Source: Melanopsichium pennsylvanicum
Lineage: Eukaryota > Basidiomycota > Ustilaginomycetes > Ustilaginales
Assembly: GCA_900208305.1 (NCBI GenBank)
Contig: OAPG01000021.1
Location: forward strand, 124,001-188,000
Direction of reading: 5' to 3'
DNA length: 64,000 nucleotides
Shown: positions 1 through 10,734 of the stretch, piece by piece
Numbering within the stretch: the first letter of the stretch is position 1
How the letters are laid out: each line of letters starts with the position of its first letter
Made by a program: the position numbers and the translations under genes
The notes under the pieces: model-generated
The model's input: only the letters and a program-made list of their open reading frames with translations
Database searches by the model: none
Told to the model about the DNA's origin: nothing

Positions 1-315
1 AAATGCATCTCTCCATGCTAAGCCTGACAAGCAATTGACAGAATCACTTGACCACATCATGTCAATGCTAAGAGGGTCTCATATGCTCAATGCCAGCAAC
101 TCTGTGGGACTTCACCACCTTTGTCCCTGAACATGTAATGTGCATGACATTTGAGAACCTGCACAGAAACACTACTCTCAGCAATTGGCACTGCATAAGC
201 TGTCATGGTTGCAATCATAGTCCTGTTCATTGTTGTAGCCTCAATCAGCTGCTTTCCATCAACAGAGGGTCAAGTATTGGCTAATTCAAGCCTGTTAGGC
301 CTAACAAACTCTGTG
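1..315. repeat. CpG-free repeat-derived DNA
   Basis: I see no CpG dinucleotide in the first 315 bases, while CpG becomes normal from the UBA3 promoter onward. The same signature marks the transposon blocks at 18-24 kb, so this is probably the edge of an old mutated repeat. The minus strand has a short open stretch without a recognisable domain. No gene can be supported. Confidence 0.5.
293..306. other. 14-bp perfect palindrome
   Basis: TGTTAGGCCTAACA equals its own reverse complement. It lies at the right edge of the CpG-free block. Its TGTTA/TAACA arms resemble the ends of the solo LTR at 22842-23298, so it may be the scar of an element end, but this is inference. Confidence 0.35.
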
Positions 316-453
316 AACGCAATCTGAAGTCTAACAACGCCTGGCAGCTTTTTCGATCTAACATGATAATAACGCAACTTTCTGTGCACGGACCTGCGCC
401 TCCACCAAAAAGTGCCAGAGAAAGAAAGCAAACCACTGACTGTAAATTTGATG

Positions 454-463
454 TACAGTAAAT
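454..463 (+). promoter_or_regulatory. TACAGTAAAT motif upstream of UBA3
   Basis: Exact TACAGTAAAT about 110 bases upstream of the UBA3 start, followed by a TTTTACGGTA partial inverse. It is one of at least 11 copies of the TACAGTAAA core in non-coding DNA of this window. A regulatory role is inferred from recurrence and position only. Confidence 0.4.
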
Positions 464-572
464 TTTACGGTACTCTTGCTGAAAGCTGTCATTGCTTTCA
501 ACTTTTCGGTCAAAAAACATCACCCTTGCTCTAGCTCCTCCTTGGACAATTGCGCCTATCTCCCACTTCAAG

Positions 573-1841
573 ATGGCCACAACCTCCTGGCAACGCCGAT
601 ATGAGCACGTCGACAGGCTTCTCGACAGACCTGGCCCGTCAACCGATCCATCCTTCGTCCCCGGCCCCGCTCCTAAGTCCTTCCTCCGCACGCAATGCAA
701 GATTCTCGTCATCGGCGCGGGCGGTCTTGGCTGCGAGATTCTATCAAATCTCGCCCTGACCGGCTTCCGCGATATTCATATCATTGACATGGACACCATC
801 GACGTCAGCAACCTCAATCGCCAGTTTCTCTTTCGCGAAAAAGACGTAGGTCGACCTAAAGCTGTGGTCGCCGCAGAATTCGTCACTTCTCGAGTGCCAG
901 CTGTGACAATCTCACCTTATCACGGCAAAATTCAAGATAAAGATGATGAATACTACATGCAGTTCAACATGATCATCTGCGGACTGGACAGTGTCGAGGC
1001 GAGGAGATGGATCAATGCAACTCTAGTCAATATGGTCGATGATCAGAATCCCGAGTCATTGAAGCCTCTGATCGACGGTGGCACAGAGGGATTCAAGGGT
1101 CAAGCAAGGGTTATCTTACCCACAATCACTTCCTGCTACGAATGCAGTCTCGACATGCTCAACAAACAGACCACCTACCCGATTTGCACAATAGCAAACA
1201 CGCCAAGATTGCCAGAACACTGCATCGAGTGGGCATCCGTGCTCGAATGGCCTCGTGTCTTCCGTGACAAGAAGCTCGACAACGACAATCCCGAGCACAT
1301 CACTTGGCTTCTCAACCAAGCATCCACGCGAGCCGTCTCGTTTGGTATCACGGGCGTCACCTACACCTTGACCCAAGGCGTGGTCAAGAACATCATTCCC
1401 GCCATCGCCTCCACCAATGCCATTATTGCCAGTGCCTGCGTGCTGGAAGCGTTCAAGTTTGCTACCACTGCCGCTCCATATTTGAACAACTATATGATGT
1501 ACAGCGGCAACGACAGCGTCTACACCTACACATTCGAGCACGAGAAGCGAGACGATTGCCCCGTCTGCGGAGGAGAAAGCAGGGAAATGATGTTTGGTGC
1601 AGACGATACGGTGGCCACTTTGATCGAGAAGCTCGGCGAGCTGCCAGACTTGCAAGTCAAGAAACCAAGTCTGGCTATCAATGCAAAGCCACTCTATTAC
1701 CAGGCACCAAAGCAGTTGGAGGAGCTCACCAGACCCAATCTTGACAAGAAGATGTCAGATGTTTGTCACGACGGCCAAGAAATCACAGTCACAGATGCGC
1801 GGCTACCATTCACACTTGGCATCATTGTCAGATTCGGTTGA
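573..1841 (+). CDS. UBA3: NEDD8-activating enzyme E1 catalytic subunit (UBA3)
   Basis: Single-exon gene of 422 residues. With its partner ULA1/APPBP1 the family adenylates NEDD8/Rub1, forms a thioester and passes it to the E2 Ubc12 for cullin neddylation. The ThiF/E1 nucleotide-binding fold starts near residue 45 with VIGAGGLGCEIL, followed by DMDTIDVSNLNRQFLF. The adenylation-domain end and catalytic-cysteine region read YPICTIANTPRLPEHCIEWA near residue 205. Zinc-ligand cysteines are visible as ECS and CPVCGG. The C-terminus (RPNLDKKM...DGQEITVTD) is the ubiquitin-fold domain that binds the E2. I chose ATG 573 because homology begins just after it; an in-frame ATG at 492 would add 27 residues unlike the family. 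The gene converges on the hydrolase gene ending at 1879. Confidence 0.95.
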   Translation: MATTSWQRRYEHVDRLLDRPGPSTDPSFVPGPAPKSFLRTQCKILVIGAGGLGCEILSNLALTGFRDIHIIDMDTIDVSNLNRQFLFREKDVGRPKAVVAAEFVTSRVPAVTISPYHGKIQDKDDEYYMQFNMIICGLDSVEARRWINATLVNMVDDQNPESLKPLIDGGTEGFKGQARVILPTITSCYECSLDMLNKQTTYPICTIANTPRLPEHCIEWASVLEWPRVFRDKKLDNDNPEHITWLLNQASTRAVSFGITGVTYTLTQGVVKNIIPAIASTNAIIASACVLEAFKFATTAAPYLNNYMMYSGNDSVYTYTFEHEKRDDCPVCGGESREMMFGADDTVATLIEKLGELPDLQVKKPSLAINAKPLYYQAPKQLEELTRPNLDKKMSDVCHDGQEITVTDARLPFTLGIIVRFG

Positions 1842-1878
1842 GTGCAAACAAAGACAAATCGAATCAAATCTTGCAGAT

Positions 1879-3724
1879 TCAGGGTGCGATGGATGGTGTG
1901 AAGATCCTTGCAAGTGCAGCGTCCGATGTTGCCCTGGAACAGAGAGGTTGCGAGAATGAGAAAGTTGAGCCTACGTGTGAGTGTTTACACAATCAAAGTC
2001 CTTGCTTCGAAGTACAAGCTTACTTACATGGATCGACCATCATGTCCGACGCCAGCTACCCAGTCAACCGTCCACTTGCCTCGGACGCCAATTTTGGCCG
2101 CCATCTGGTCCAAGTGGAGTTGATAGTTTTGAGCGCGTTCAACTCGATTCGCCCCTAAAATGTCCGATGCAGCAGCTCGTTCGATCAGGATCCATTACTG
2201 CTCCGAATCGAAACAGAAAAAATATAGTGATAACAACCTACCTTGGGCCATAGCTTGAGCTCTCTCGTCTCCCATGCCTACGTCTGCGCTGCCGTGTATA
2301 AAGTGTACCTGTCGCTCACGCAGAAAGCGATCGATGAAACTTTGAGCACCCAAATCGATTCCAGGATATGTATACATCTTTTCCGAGAGGCCTTCGAAGC
2401 CGTCTACCCGGCACAAACCAGGTTTCAAGTCATAAAAAGACTAGCCCAACTTTCGTCAGATGCTGGTCTCAAAGAAGACAGAACAAGTTCATTGTCAAAC
2501 TTACATTTGTACTCATTCATTCCCTTAGTAAGTGTCGAACGTTGAGATCAGCTTGCCTTTCCTTTGCAAAGTGACTTGAACAGGGTCTTTTTCCGCGAGG
2601 AGACTTACCGATGTAGCTGGTCCAGGCCTCTTAGCGTGAAAGTATAAGTAGCTAGCTGGATTCATTACCACATATATTATCTCGAGCCCGGCTCGCCGAG
2701 TCGGGCAGCCGAGAATCGAATAGCGGTGCACTAGTTGAGCGCCCATGCTGTGTCCAGCTGAGCCACTCGCAGCATCGTGTTCAATCGAGCAAGTGGTTTA
2801 GCAACTTCGGTCCGTAGGAATAGACATGAAGAGGGTGTCAAGCGATGGATCTTACAAATCACGATCCGCTTCAATGCGGTGTACCTTGAAGAATCCGAAA
2901 AGTGGCAGATAATCGCATCGAGGACCTCAAAGGATGATACCCCACCTTTGCAGGGTGGATGCTTTCTTGTGGTGCTCAGTCCTCCTTCGCCCCACTGAAA
3001 TGCAGATCGAATTTATTTTGGTCGGCTGTACAGCTCTGTAGAAGAAAACGGTCAGCGAAGGAGGAAAAAACCCACATCGTTCGCCTTCCACATCAACATC
3101 CCATTCGTATGCGTCGAGCTCGGATGAATCCCATACTTGTCCCTGTCAGAGCCGTTGAACTGTTGCGAATTGAGCCCAGTATTGTTGATCGTCAGCGAGT
3201 TGATCGGCTTCGATGGCAGCATCTTCGATCGGGAAAGAGGGAGCACGTACAAATTGTGGTGCGACAAGGAGCACCTTGCTGTGCTGATCGAGAAACATAC
3301 GAGCGCGGGCGGCAGCCATATCTGTCCATGCCTCCAAGCCATCTCTCTCTACAGACCATTCAATACAAAAGTAGACTCACCATCAGCGATTTTTCAAAAC
3401 TCTTCTTCAAGGACGAAAAGAAACTTACCTCTACCATGCACATGTACAACCACTTGTTCGATAGATGCGCCGTAGATTGGGTTCAGCCAGGCATCCGTGT
3501 AGAGTGCAAGTGAGATTATGTTGCCGCCTGCGTCTGTACTCTCCGAGTGCCATTGCAGCGAGTTCAGAGCCGCCCCGTCAACTTCCCACGCAAGAACGTA
3601 GGAGTAGTGAGCCAAAAGCACGACTGGTCTGATCGGCAAAAGACATTTTTGGCTTACCATGATTCACTTGGACGCCAGTACGTTCGACGCAAGGGCCCAG
3701 ACTCGGAATTGAAGAGAACGCCAT
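1879..3724 (-). CDS. Alpha/beta hydrolase, ten-exon gene
   Basis: I rebuilt this gene from splice signals and reading phase. Exons are 3724-3658, 3581-3429, 3348-3251, 3159-3076, 2994-2856, 2757-2609, 2523-2505, 2403-2242, 2154-2028 and 1933-1879, totalling 1,053 bases (350 residues). All nine introns are GT...AG and 76-101 bases long, and every join keeps frame. The product reads as a fungal alpha/beta hydrolase: VVVHVHGRERDG (oxyanion-hole strand), KVLLVAPQFFNG, a nucleophile elbow GHSMGAQ, VVMNPASYLYF, a strand VHFIHGSADVGMGD with the acid, and the catalytic histidine in VAGVGHDGRSM. I see no signal peptide. The substrate is unknown. Exon 7 is only 19 bases; it is the least certain exon, but it restores the continuous reading NEYKYGFEGLSEKMY. 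The start is the first ATG after an in-frame stop. Confidence 0.8.
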
Positions 3725-4057
3725 TTCAACCGAATCTCAGAGAATGGTAGTTCAGAAAACGACAGCAGTTGTCGTCCACATTACGTGGGTTGCAAGTCTG
3801 GCGGCAGTCTGGGGGTGGAAAGGCCAGAGCGACGAGGGACCGTGCATGGGTGGGCGTCGAAATGGAAGTCCACACAGTTGCACTTTTTTAACTGCACGGA
3901 GGGTGCTTCTCAGGGTCCAATGATGATGTCCCTCTCGTCAACTTTTACAGAACCCAAATTCAGGGATCACAAGCTCACGTTCCACGCAAGCCGATAGGAT
4001 GTTGATCAAGGATGTATTCAACTGACACTGCGACATATCTCTGATGAACGCTGAAAA
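3725..4057. other. Intergenic, hydrolase promoter
   Basis: 333 bases between the hydrolase start and the NUP192 stop, both on the minus strand. It presumably carries the hydrolase promoter and the NUP192 3' end. I see no further gene. Confidence 0.5.
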
Positions 4058-7000
4058 TCAGAAGTGCGAGCTATTCAACTTGGACTCAACAAACCCAGTA
4101 ATAAGTCCGAACAGATTCCCCTTGCCCCCAACCACCTCCTCAGCCGCTCTCAGCGCTGAAACAATGTCCCTGCTTAATCCTGACTCCAACTCTTGCCTCG
4201 CCGTGTGCTCGAATCTGGCTTGCTCCTTGTTTGTATCCTTACTCTTACCCGCTGCCCAGATCGCCGCTTGACTCGCTGCCAACCCCAGAGCTTGCTCCAA
4301 CGTTGCCGAGCAGCTTGCCTTATCCCCTTCCGACAAATCCGACTTATTCATCCTGATGTAATCTGTAAGGTGCGAGCTGAGGTCCAGCAGGGTTCCAAGA
4401 GTTGCAATTCGTACAGCGCTCGTCCGGGTGGTTGGGCGGATAACGGCACATTCGGAAGCTGAAGTTGGCCAAGATTCCACGCCTCTGAAAAGTACTGAGA
4501 CGCATTTGGTGTGATTCCACAGACTGGCAACAAGGATAGACACGATGGCGCGGATCTTTTTTGCTGCTGTCTCTTTCGCTAGCTTGAATGCATCGCCAGC
4601 TGAGTCCAGACCGAGCAGGCTAGCGAGCTCGTTGGGATGCTGCAACAGATGGACAAGGGGTTGAAGAGTCCATGCTGAAGTCTCAGCCAGATGCTGTATG
4701 ATGGAAGGAACAGCGCGACCCCCATGCGCTCTCGCGGCATGCGACAACGGTTGCTCCATTTCATTCCTTGTCAGGCTGTAGAAGAGGCTCGAGAGAAGCT
4801 CAATTTCCTCCAGCTGTTCCAGACTCAAGCCTTCGATACTGTTGGCAAGCTGGTCGTGCGCAGGAGCAGGCTGACCAATGGCGCCGGACATGGAGTCGAG
4901 GCGGGCGGACAGCTCTCTGAGATTCATCGCTCGGTCGATCTGCTTCTGGTAGACGCGCACGAAGCCGTACACATCCGTCTCGACGAATCGCGCACTCACG
5001 CCTCGCCAACTGGTGTTGTCCTGGCCGGCGCCAAGATTGTCGATGAGGTTGACTATAGTGCGGAGCATCAACCTCCAGCACTCGTGCGATGGGTTAGGGT
5101 CGCCTGAAAGCAAGAGAGGGGAGACCTGACCATTCTCCAGAGGATCGGTGAGCATGTTCGACGCCAGAGCGTTGACCGCACCTTGTAGAGCCAGTTCTTC
5201 ACTTGAAGAGGGCTGAGATGCGACTGTCAACAGCAACGACAAGAGTGGTTTCATAAATGCCACGTGATGCGCACTGTTGGGGTTGACTGGCGTGTTGGTA
5301 CCGTTGACGCTCTCGGATCGCAGCACAGGCGCGCGTACAAGCAGATTGATGGTGATCTGCAAAAGCTGCGTCTCCTGGACTTGCGAGAGCCACACGCTGG
5401 TATCAGCGCCAACATCAGGTCGAGTGGTCATTTCAAAGATGCTGACGAGGATGTCGAACTCATCCTCCAAGTACTGCAGGTCAACTTCGCGGCGCTGAGA
5501 CGCCTGTAAGACACGTAATGTGGTCTCGGCCTTGATGCGAAGCGCTTCGATGGCATGACGACAAAAGAGGTCGACAGATGAGTGAAGCGCTTTGTGGCTC
5601 TCGATTGTCTTGTCGTCGGGACGGACGATGGTATTTTGAATTGAGAGCAACGCGCGGATGCGGGCGACACAGACAAGGACCATTTCAAACACCTCGCGAT
5701 GGAATTCGGGCGGGATCGTGCCCTTGAGGCTGTCCTCGACACGGAAGATCGGATGGGCGACTAATCTTCCACAGAGAGTAGCTGCTTGAACGATCTGGTC
5801 GGTACTTGACGATTCTTCGCTGCGGCGATGACCCCAGGCGAGCTCCATGCACTTTGTCAGAAAAGCGAGTCGAGTGGCATGGACACCACGCATGAAGTCT
5901 CCCTCCCTTCCTTCGTCGGCTGCGATAGTAGCAAAGCGCGTCCAGGCGGCAATGACCGCTGTCTCCAAAGCAGGTAACTTGTCCTTGCTGAGTGCTTGGG
6001 CAACAATGCGACCCATACACAGCTCGATACATTGGGTCCATGCCTGGAGCACCGAATTCTGCACATCTATCAAACTCCACTCCATGTTGATCGTGGAGAT
6101 GGCCAGGAGTCCCTCCTCGATTAGCGCCACCTCGCCACCGAGTTCGCCGTCCAAGACGCGGCCTTCAGCTTTGCTGCGGAAAGACGCAACGCTAAAATGG
6201 TAGTCATCGCCGTAGCGCCTATCGAGGTCAAAGTCGTCCTTGCGAGCAGGATGACGCAGTGAGTCAACGTGGATGGTAGGGAACAGCTCTGCCAGCTTGC
6301 GTTCAAGATCAGCGCGCATCGCGGGATCGCACGGCATCGAGAAGCATTTCTCGGCGGCATTGAGGGTACGGTCCGATGAGACAAGGATGTCCAGCAAGGC
6401 TTCGACGCTGGCTTTGCTGGTTGCGTCGCTCTTAGCTTGGTCCTTCAGAATGCCGCCGAGCTGGATATCATGCTGCAAGAGTCGCAGAGAGCGAGCTTGA
6501 CACATTTTGCGATAGCAATAGGTGGCTACAGCGGCATCGTTGCTCGAGTGCAGTGCGGGATTGGCATCGACGAACCCTTCCGCGAAGGTGGAAGGGACAT
6601 CAGACGCCTCACAAATGATATCGGCCAGCGCACGGAAGAAGGCCGAGTTGGTTCGAATGTTGTCAAAGGCAGCGACATGCTCAGCTGCGTGAATCCAGGC
6701 CACATCCAAGAATCGGAGTACAGCTTCCAGCAGCTGCGGAGAGCCATCGTAAAGCGCTTTCCAAGACAGTATCGCTTCAGACGCAACATCGAGCGCTGTC
6801 CTGGCTAGGGCCTGACTATTCATCGTCGCGGATGCTGCAGCATTGAACTTCTTAACATCACCCTCGGACCTGTTGAGACGAGTCTCTGCGGTCATGGCGA
6901 GGTGACGGCCAGTGAGCAATAGCGTGCCGAGGGCAGGCTGGGTATCAACTATGGCTGCCAGCATGGTCCAGACCTGCGTGTTTAGAGCGCGGTCTTGGTT

Positions 7001-10000
7001 TGGGTTGCAGACGAGCTCGACCAGTCCCGACAAGGTCTCTTCGAGCTCTTGGGGCGTCCCCATGTGCCCGATGAGACCAGGAGGCCGCTTTCCCGCTGAA
7101 GTAATGTCAGCTACGGATCTCAAAACTGCGGTGATCAGGTGAGCTGCCGTCGAGCTGATGGCTGTCGAAGTTGGGAAAAGCACATAAGCGAAAGCTGCAC
7201 TGGCGAGCTCGACTCGATTGGATCTCCGTCCTCCCGTCATCGCAGTTCGGGAGGCAACGATGGTGTGGTCGAAGAAGAGCCTCTCAAACAGACCCATATT
7301 GATCCTGGCAGACATCGCTTTCCTGGCTGTCTCTGCCGGCAAGGTCGAAAGGTCGCGCAAAGCGGCGATGGTGACCTCGCGCTTACGACAGACGATCAAA
7401 TTGGCGAGACGCAAGGTAGATGAGATCCACTCCTCGGCGAGTATGGCATCTGTCTGCCTTCCAGCGCGGCTCAAAGCATGGAGCAGCTGTCCACCTGTGC
7501 CGATACATGTGATGAGAGGAGTTAAGCCAATGATGCTCGGATGCGTGACCAAGCTCCTTTCTGCGTGCTCTAACAAATCAGCCGCTGGACCTGCCTCGTC
7601 CTCTAGGTGCGAATTTGGTGTCGGTGACCATCGCCAGCTTCGCTCTTCAAGGGCCATCTCGAACAGCCTGGTGCACTTGGTACCAATCTCGAGCCTGTCT
7701 GCCAATCGTATGTATCTCCAGCTCTGGTATTCGGGCCAGACACATTCGAAAATCCAGCTGAAGGCCCGGAGAAGCACGTTTGTCTTGGTCTCGAGGTCTT
7801 CGGTGGAAGAGGTAGAGTACGACCTTCGAAGCTCAGAGAAGAGTGAAATATGGAAGTCGAGCAAGGAGGCCAAGCCACCGTAGGAAGCACGGCTCATTTC
7901 TTGCGCCAAAAGCGCGGAAAACGTTGATGCGCCTGCACCAGCACCGCCTTTGCGAAGATAAGGGATCGCGCCAGGGCTACCGATGAGAGCATTGGACGAG
8001 CGCACCTCTTGCCAAACCGCTTCTGGGTCGTACGGCAGCAGCACGGTGAGCAGTCGCAACGTTGAGCGGACGAGGCGGACGTTGATGGGAGCTGCAACAA
8101 GGGAATGTGATAAGAGGCTGACGGCAATGGACGAGAGGCTTTTTGCGTGTGCCAATTCCTCCTTCTCTTTCTGGAGCTGTGCGAGCTCTTCGGGCTCGTA
8201 ATCTAAGGAGAGCTCGTCTGCATTGATATCCCGACCGTCGAGGTGGGCGAGCAGCGACCAGGCGAGGTCTGCACTCGCAGAGATGACGCTAGCGAACAGG
8301 TCGAGAACATCCGAGGCCACCTCTTCCCAGGGCTCGTCGCAGTCGGCGGAAGCAAGCTGAGCGAAGTTGACAGCCTGCTTGTGATCGCGGAACGGGTCTG
8401 CCTCACCTTGCTGAACCCCAACGTTGGAATAGGCGGGAGGGAAAGACGAAATGATATCGCGCATGAGCTTCCAAGCGCTGATAGGTCGAGAGGGACTCCA
8501 CAACACAATGACGGGTTCCTTGCCGAGTTCGGAGATGGTGGAGCCTGTGGTGCCGGGTGGAAGACGAATCTGAGTGCCTGCCACGCGCATCATGCGCGTT
8601 ATTTTGTAGGTGACCGATGTGTAATCGCCGCCCTCCATGGTCTCGAAGGGCGCATTGGGAGTGTTGGCGCCCATGGGAAGGACTTGTGCGAATGTGGGGA
8701 TATTAGCAAGAAAGTCAAAGACCGCAACGCAAGCACGCTCCTCGGCCTCTGGACGAGAGCGACCGTCAAGGAGAGAAGGCCATGATGCTTGTGCATCGAC
8801 CCTAGCGTGTCCAGAAAGAGCCTTTGTTAGGAGAATCAACGGACGGAAGCTAACGGGCCATCGTCGCCTTGCGGTGTCGAGCGTTGTGGACCTGGATTCG
8901 TATCTACTGTCGACCTGCCAGAACTGATCGCAAAGAGCTGCGACACCGTCGATGGCGGCCTGATTGAGTTCGAGGGCAAGGCCTGAGCCAAATGTTGCTT
9001 CCCACAGACTGACGAGAGCGTTGAAGTTGGGCAAAAACTCGGGCTTGACGAGCTCGGTGATGCTGAGCAAGAGACCCTTGAAGACGGCTCGGTAAGCAAG
9101 CGCAGATGGACCTGCTACGGCGGGAGTGCTTGCACCGTTGCTGCTCGTCAATAGGGGCGAAGCGAGCAAGGACATCATGGTCTCAAACAATTGGAGCTCC
9201 GGGGCAAAAGCAGCCTGTGCTAGTCTCCTCCATAGAGGCGGACCCGCGTCCTCGGTCTTGATGACGTTGGCAAGCTCGGTGATTGAAGATGTGAGCTGAT
9301 GGGACGAGTCGAGTTCGGAAGCGTCGTGATGTGCGACGAGGGCGTGTTCTATACGGTGCAGAACGAGGGCCCAAGCGAGGAGGATGGGGGCTTGGAGCGG
9401 ATCTGCCGACGTGTTGCTCAGTAGGTCGAGTGCACGTTCGAGGCTTGCGGGATGCTTAGAGATGTGAGACTCTGTGCCGTGGACCAAGTCGAGACCGTCC
9501 ATGACCTCCTCTAAGGAGAGTAATTCTACGGCGATCAGGACGAGCAGGTGACTGACGCACTCGACTGTCTCTGTGGCCTCGTTGTCGAGGAAGCCGATAT
9601 TTGCTTGGCGTCGACCAACTTCAGTGTGGTGTACGGCTTTGAGGAGAGAAAGCAGCGAAGTGGGAGAGGGGGAAAGCCTGCCGTAGAAGAGAAGGAAGAC
9701 GATCTCTAGCAAACCGAATTGTTCCCTCAAGATCTGCTTGGCCCAGAGCGAAGAGTAGCGGGGCTGCTGACGTATCGACTCGGGGAGCGACAGGTTGACA
9801 AGATCACAAAAGTGTTGGATGCACGCCAGGGCGAAAGCCTCGTCTGCAAAGAGGTCGAGGACGGAATTGGCGGCATCGTAATAGTCGTGCTGGGGATCCT
9901 CTGTGATGCGGATGAGGGAAGAGATTGTGCGAAGCAGGTACATGCGCTCCTCAAAGTAAAAAATATTGAAAGCATCGAGCAGGTCCGCGCGGGAGGCTTC

Positions 10001-10576
10001 TTGATTGGAAGTCTGCGACGACTTGTGCGAGCGTGATTGTGCTTGTTTGTTTGTGGAAGCTCTGCCTTTGACGTTGGATATTGGAGCGGCGTACAAATAA
10101 GTGCTCACGACGTCGTTTACGCCATCCGAAAGACGATGGTGTGATGAAAGGAATGTGCAGAGCAAAGTGAAAGCATGTTGTGGGGAGACATGGTACTGTT
10201 GGACGATGGCTTTGCAGAGATGACGTGTCTCTTGATCGAGTTCATGGCTTGATCCATCGGTGAGCTTGAGTGTAGCTGAAGGCAGTTCGACAGAGGAAGC
10301 TTCTGAATCTGGGATAGATTCGATTGGGAAGGGCTGCAGACACGATTTGAGATGGTGGTTGCGGGATGTGAGGATGGAGGTGATCTGTTGAGCATCGCGT
10401 TGGTGTCGAGCAAGTTCTAGATGCTCAAAGAGATCTTGATATGAGACGAAGAGAGTGGATGAAGTGGAAGCAGGTGCGGCCGAAGTGGAAGCTGCGGGCG
10501 ATGGGCCAGCCAGAGAGGTGATATCTTGTACCATATCTGGCGCGATGCGTGTTGCGATGCTTAGGATCGCAAGCAA
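4058..10576 (-). CDS. NUP192: Nucleoporin NUP192/NUP205
   Basis: Uninterrupted reading frame of 2,172 residues, the size expected for the large alpha-solenoid nucleoporin of the inner ring (yeast Nup192 and human NUP205 are roughly 1,700-2,000 residues). Family-like stretches include PRYSSLWAKQILREQFGLLE near residues 275-295, where the N-terminal NUP192 domain links to its D1/D2 helices. The rest is helical-repeat sequence without enzymatic motifs. The protein scaffolds the pore and binds Nic96 and Nup53-type linkers. The first ATG is at 10576; a second at 10534 (MVQDITSLAG) may be the true start, because the first 14 residues are not family-like. A TACTGTAAAT element lies about 150 bases upstream. 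Confidence 0.9.
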   Translation of the reverse strand: MLAILSIATRIAPDMVQDITSLAGPSPAASTSAAPASTSSTLFVSYQDLFEHLELARHQRDAQQITSILTSRNHHLKSCLQPFPIESIPDSEASSVELPSATLKLTDGSSHELDQETRHLCKAIVQQYHVSPQHAFTLLCTFLSSHHRLSDGVNDVVSTYLYAAPISNVKGRASTNKQAQSRSHKSSQTSNQEASRADLLDAFNIFYFEERMYLLRTISSLIRITEDPQHDYYDAANSVLDLFADEAFALACIQHFCDLVNLSLPESIRQQPRYSSLWAKQILREQFGLLEIVFLLFYGRLSPSPTSLLSLLKAVHHTEVGRRQANIGFLDNEATETVECVSHLLVLIAVELLSLEEVMDGLDLVHGTESHISKHPASLERALDLLSNTSADPLQAPILLAWALVLHRIEHALVAHHDASELDSSHQLTSSITELANVIKTEDAGPPLWRRLAQAAFAPELQLFETMMSLLASPLLTSSNGASTPAVAGPSALAYRAVFKGLLLSITELVKPEFLPNFNALVSLWEATFGSGLALELNQAAIDGVAALCDQFWQVDSRYESRSTTLDTARRRWPVSFRPLILLTKALSGHARVDAQASWPSLLDGRSRPEAEERACVAVFDFLANIPTFAQVLPMGANTPNAPFETMEGGDYTSVTYKITRMMRVAGTQIRLPPGTTGSTISELGKEPVIVLWSPSRPISAWKLMRDIISSFPPAYSNVGVQQGEADPFRDHKQAVNFAQLASADCDEPWEEVASDVLDLFASVISASADLAWSLLAHLDGRDINADELSLDYEPEELAQLQKEKEELAHAKSLSSIAVSLLSHSLVAAPINVRLVRSTLRLLTVLLPYDPEAVWQEVRSSNALIGSPGAIPYLRKGGAGAGASTFSALLAQEMSRASYGGLASLLDFHISLFSELRRSYSTSSTEDLETKTNVLLRAFSWIFECVWPEYQSWRYIRLADRLEIGTKCTRLFEMALEERSWRWSPTPNSHLEDEAGPAADLLEHAERSLVTHPSIIGLTPLITCIGTGGQLLHALSRAGRQTDAILAEEWISSTLRLANLIVCRKREVTIAALRDLSTLPAETARKAMSARINMGLFERLFFDHTIVASRTAMTGGRRSNRVELASAAFAYVLFPTSTAISSTAAHLITAVLRSVADITSAGKRPPGLIGHMGTPQELEETLSGLVELVCNPNQDRALNTQVWTMLAAIVDTQPALGTLLLTGRHLAMTAETRLNRSEGDVKKFNAAASATMNSQALARTALDVASEAILSWKALYDGSPQLLEAVLRFLDVAWIHAAEHVAAFDNIRTNSAFFRALADIICEASDVPSTFAEGFVDANPALHSSNDAAVATYCYRKMCQARSLRLLQHDIQLGGILKDQAKSDATSKASVEALLDILVSSDRTLNAAEKCFSMPCDPAMRADLERKLAELFPTIHVDSLRHPARKDDFDLDRRYGDDYHFSVASFRSKAEGRVLDGELGGEVALIEEGLLAISTINMEWSLIDVQNSVLQAWTQCIELCMGRIVAQALSKDKLPALETAVIAAWTRFATIAADEGREGDFMRGVHATRLAFLTKCMELAWGHRRSEESSSTDQIVQAATLCGRLVAHPIFRVEDSLKGTIPPEFHREVFEMVLVCVARIRALLSIQNTIVRPDDKTIESHKALHSSVDLFCRHAIEALRIKAETTLRVLQASQRREVDLQYLEDEFDILVSIFEMTTRPDVGADTSVWLSQVQETQLLQITINLLVRAPVLRSESVNGTNTPVNPNSAHHVAFMKPLLSLLLTVASQPSSSEELALQGAVNALASNMLTDPLENGQVSPLLLSGDPNPSHECWRLMLRTIVNLIDNLGAGQDNTSWRGVSARFVETDVYGFVRVYQKQIDRAMNLRELSARLDSMSGAIGQPAPAHDQLANSIEGLSLEQLEEIELLSSLFYSLTRNEMEQPLSHAARAHGGRAVPSIIQHLAETSAWTLQPLVHLLQHPNELASLLGLDSAGDAFKLAKETAAKKIRAIVSILVASLWNHTKCVSVLFRGVESWPTSASECAVIRPTTRTSAVRIATLGTLLDLSSHLTDYIRMNKSDLSEGDKASCSATLEQALGLAASQAAIWAAGKSKDTNKEQARFEHTARQELESGLSRDIVSALRAAEEVVGGKGNLFGLITGFVESKLNSSHF

Positions 10577-10724
10577 GGAAGCGAAGCGAAGCGGTCTGAT
10601 GAGAAGAAGTAGGGCTCCAAAGCATCGGACGGTGATTTTATCCTGGTCTCGGAGTGTAATGGTAGGTATGCCGAGAACGTTGCAGGATCGAGGAAGGCCT
10701 CGATTGATAAGAAACCAGGAGGAG

Positions 10725-10734
10725 TACTGTAAAT
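10725..10734 (-). promoter_or_regulatory. TACTGTAAAT motif upstream of NUP192
   Basis: TACTGTAAAT followed at once by TACATGTAAATTA. This is the variant of the recurrent motif in which the core is TACTGTA. It lies about 150 bases upstream of the NUP192 start. Confidence 0.35.

Noticed and set aside
2665..2765. tRNA-like A box (TGGCTCAGCTGG) and partial B box on the minus strand
   Set aside because: The arms do not pair as a tRNA, and the sequence lies in the hydrolase acceptor site and the exon encoding the GHSMGAQ nucleophile elbow, which explains it.
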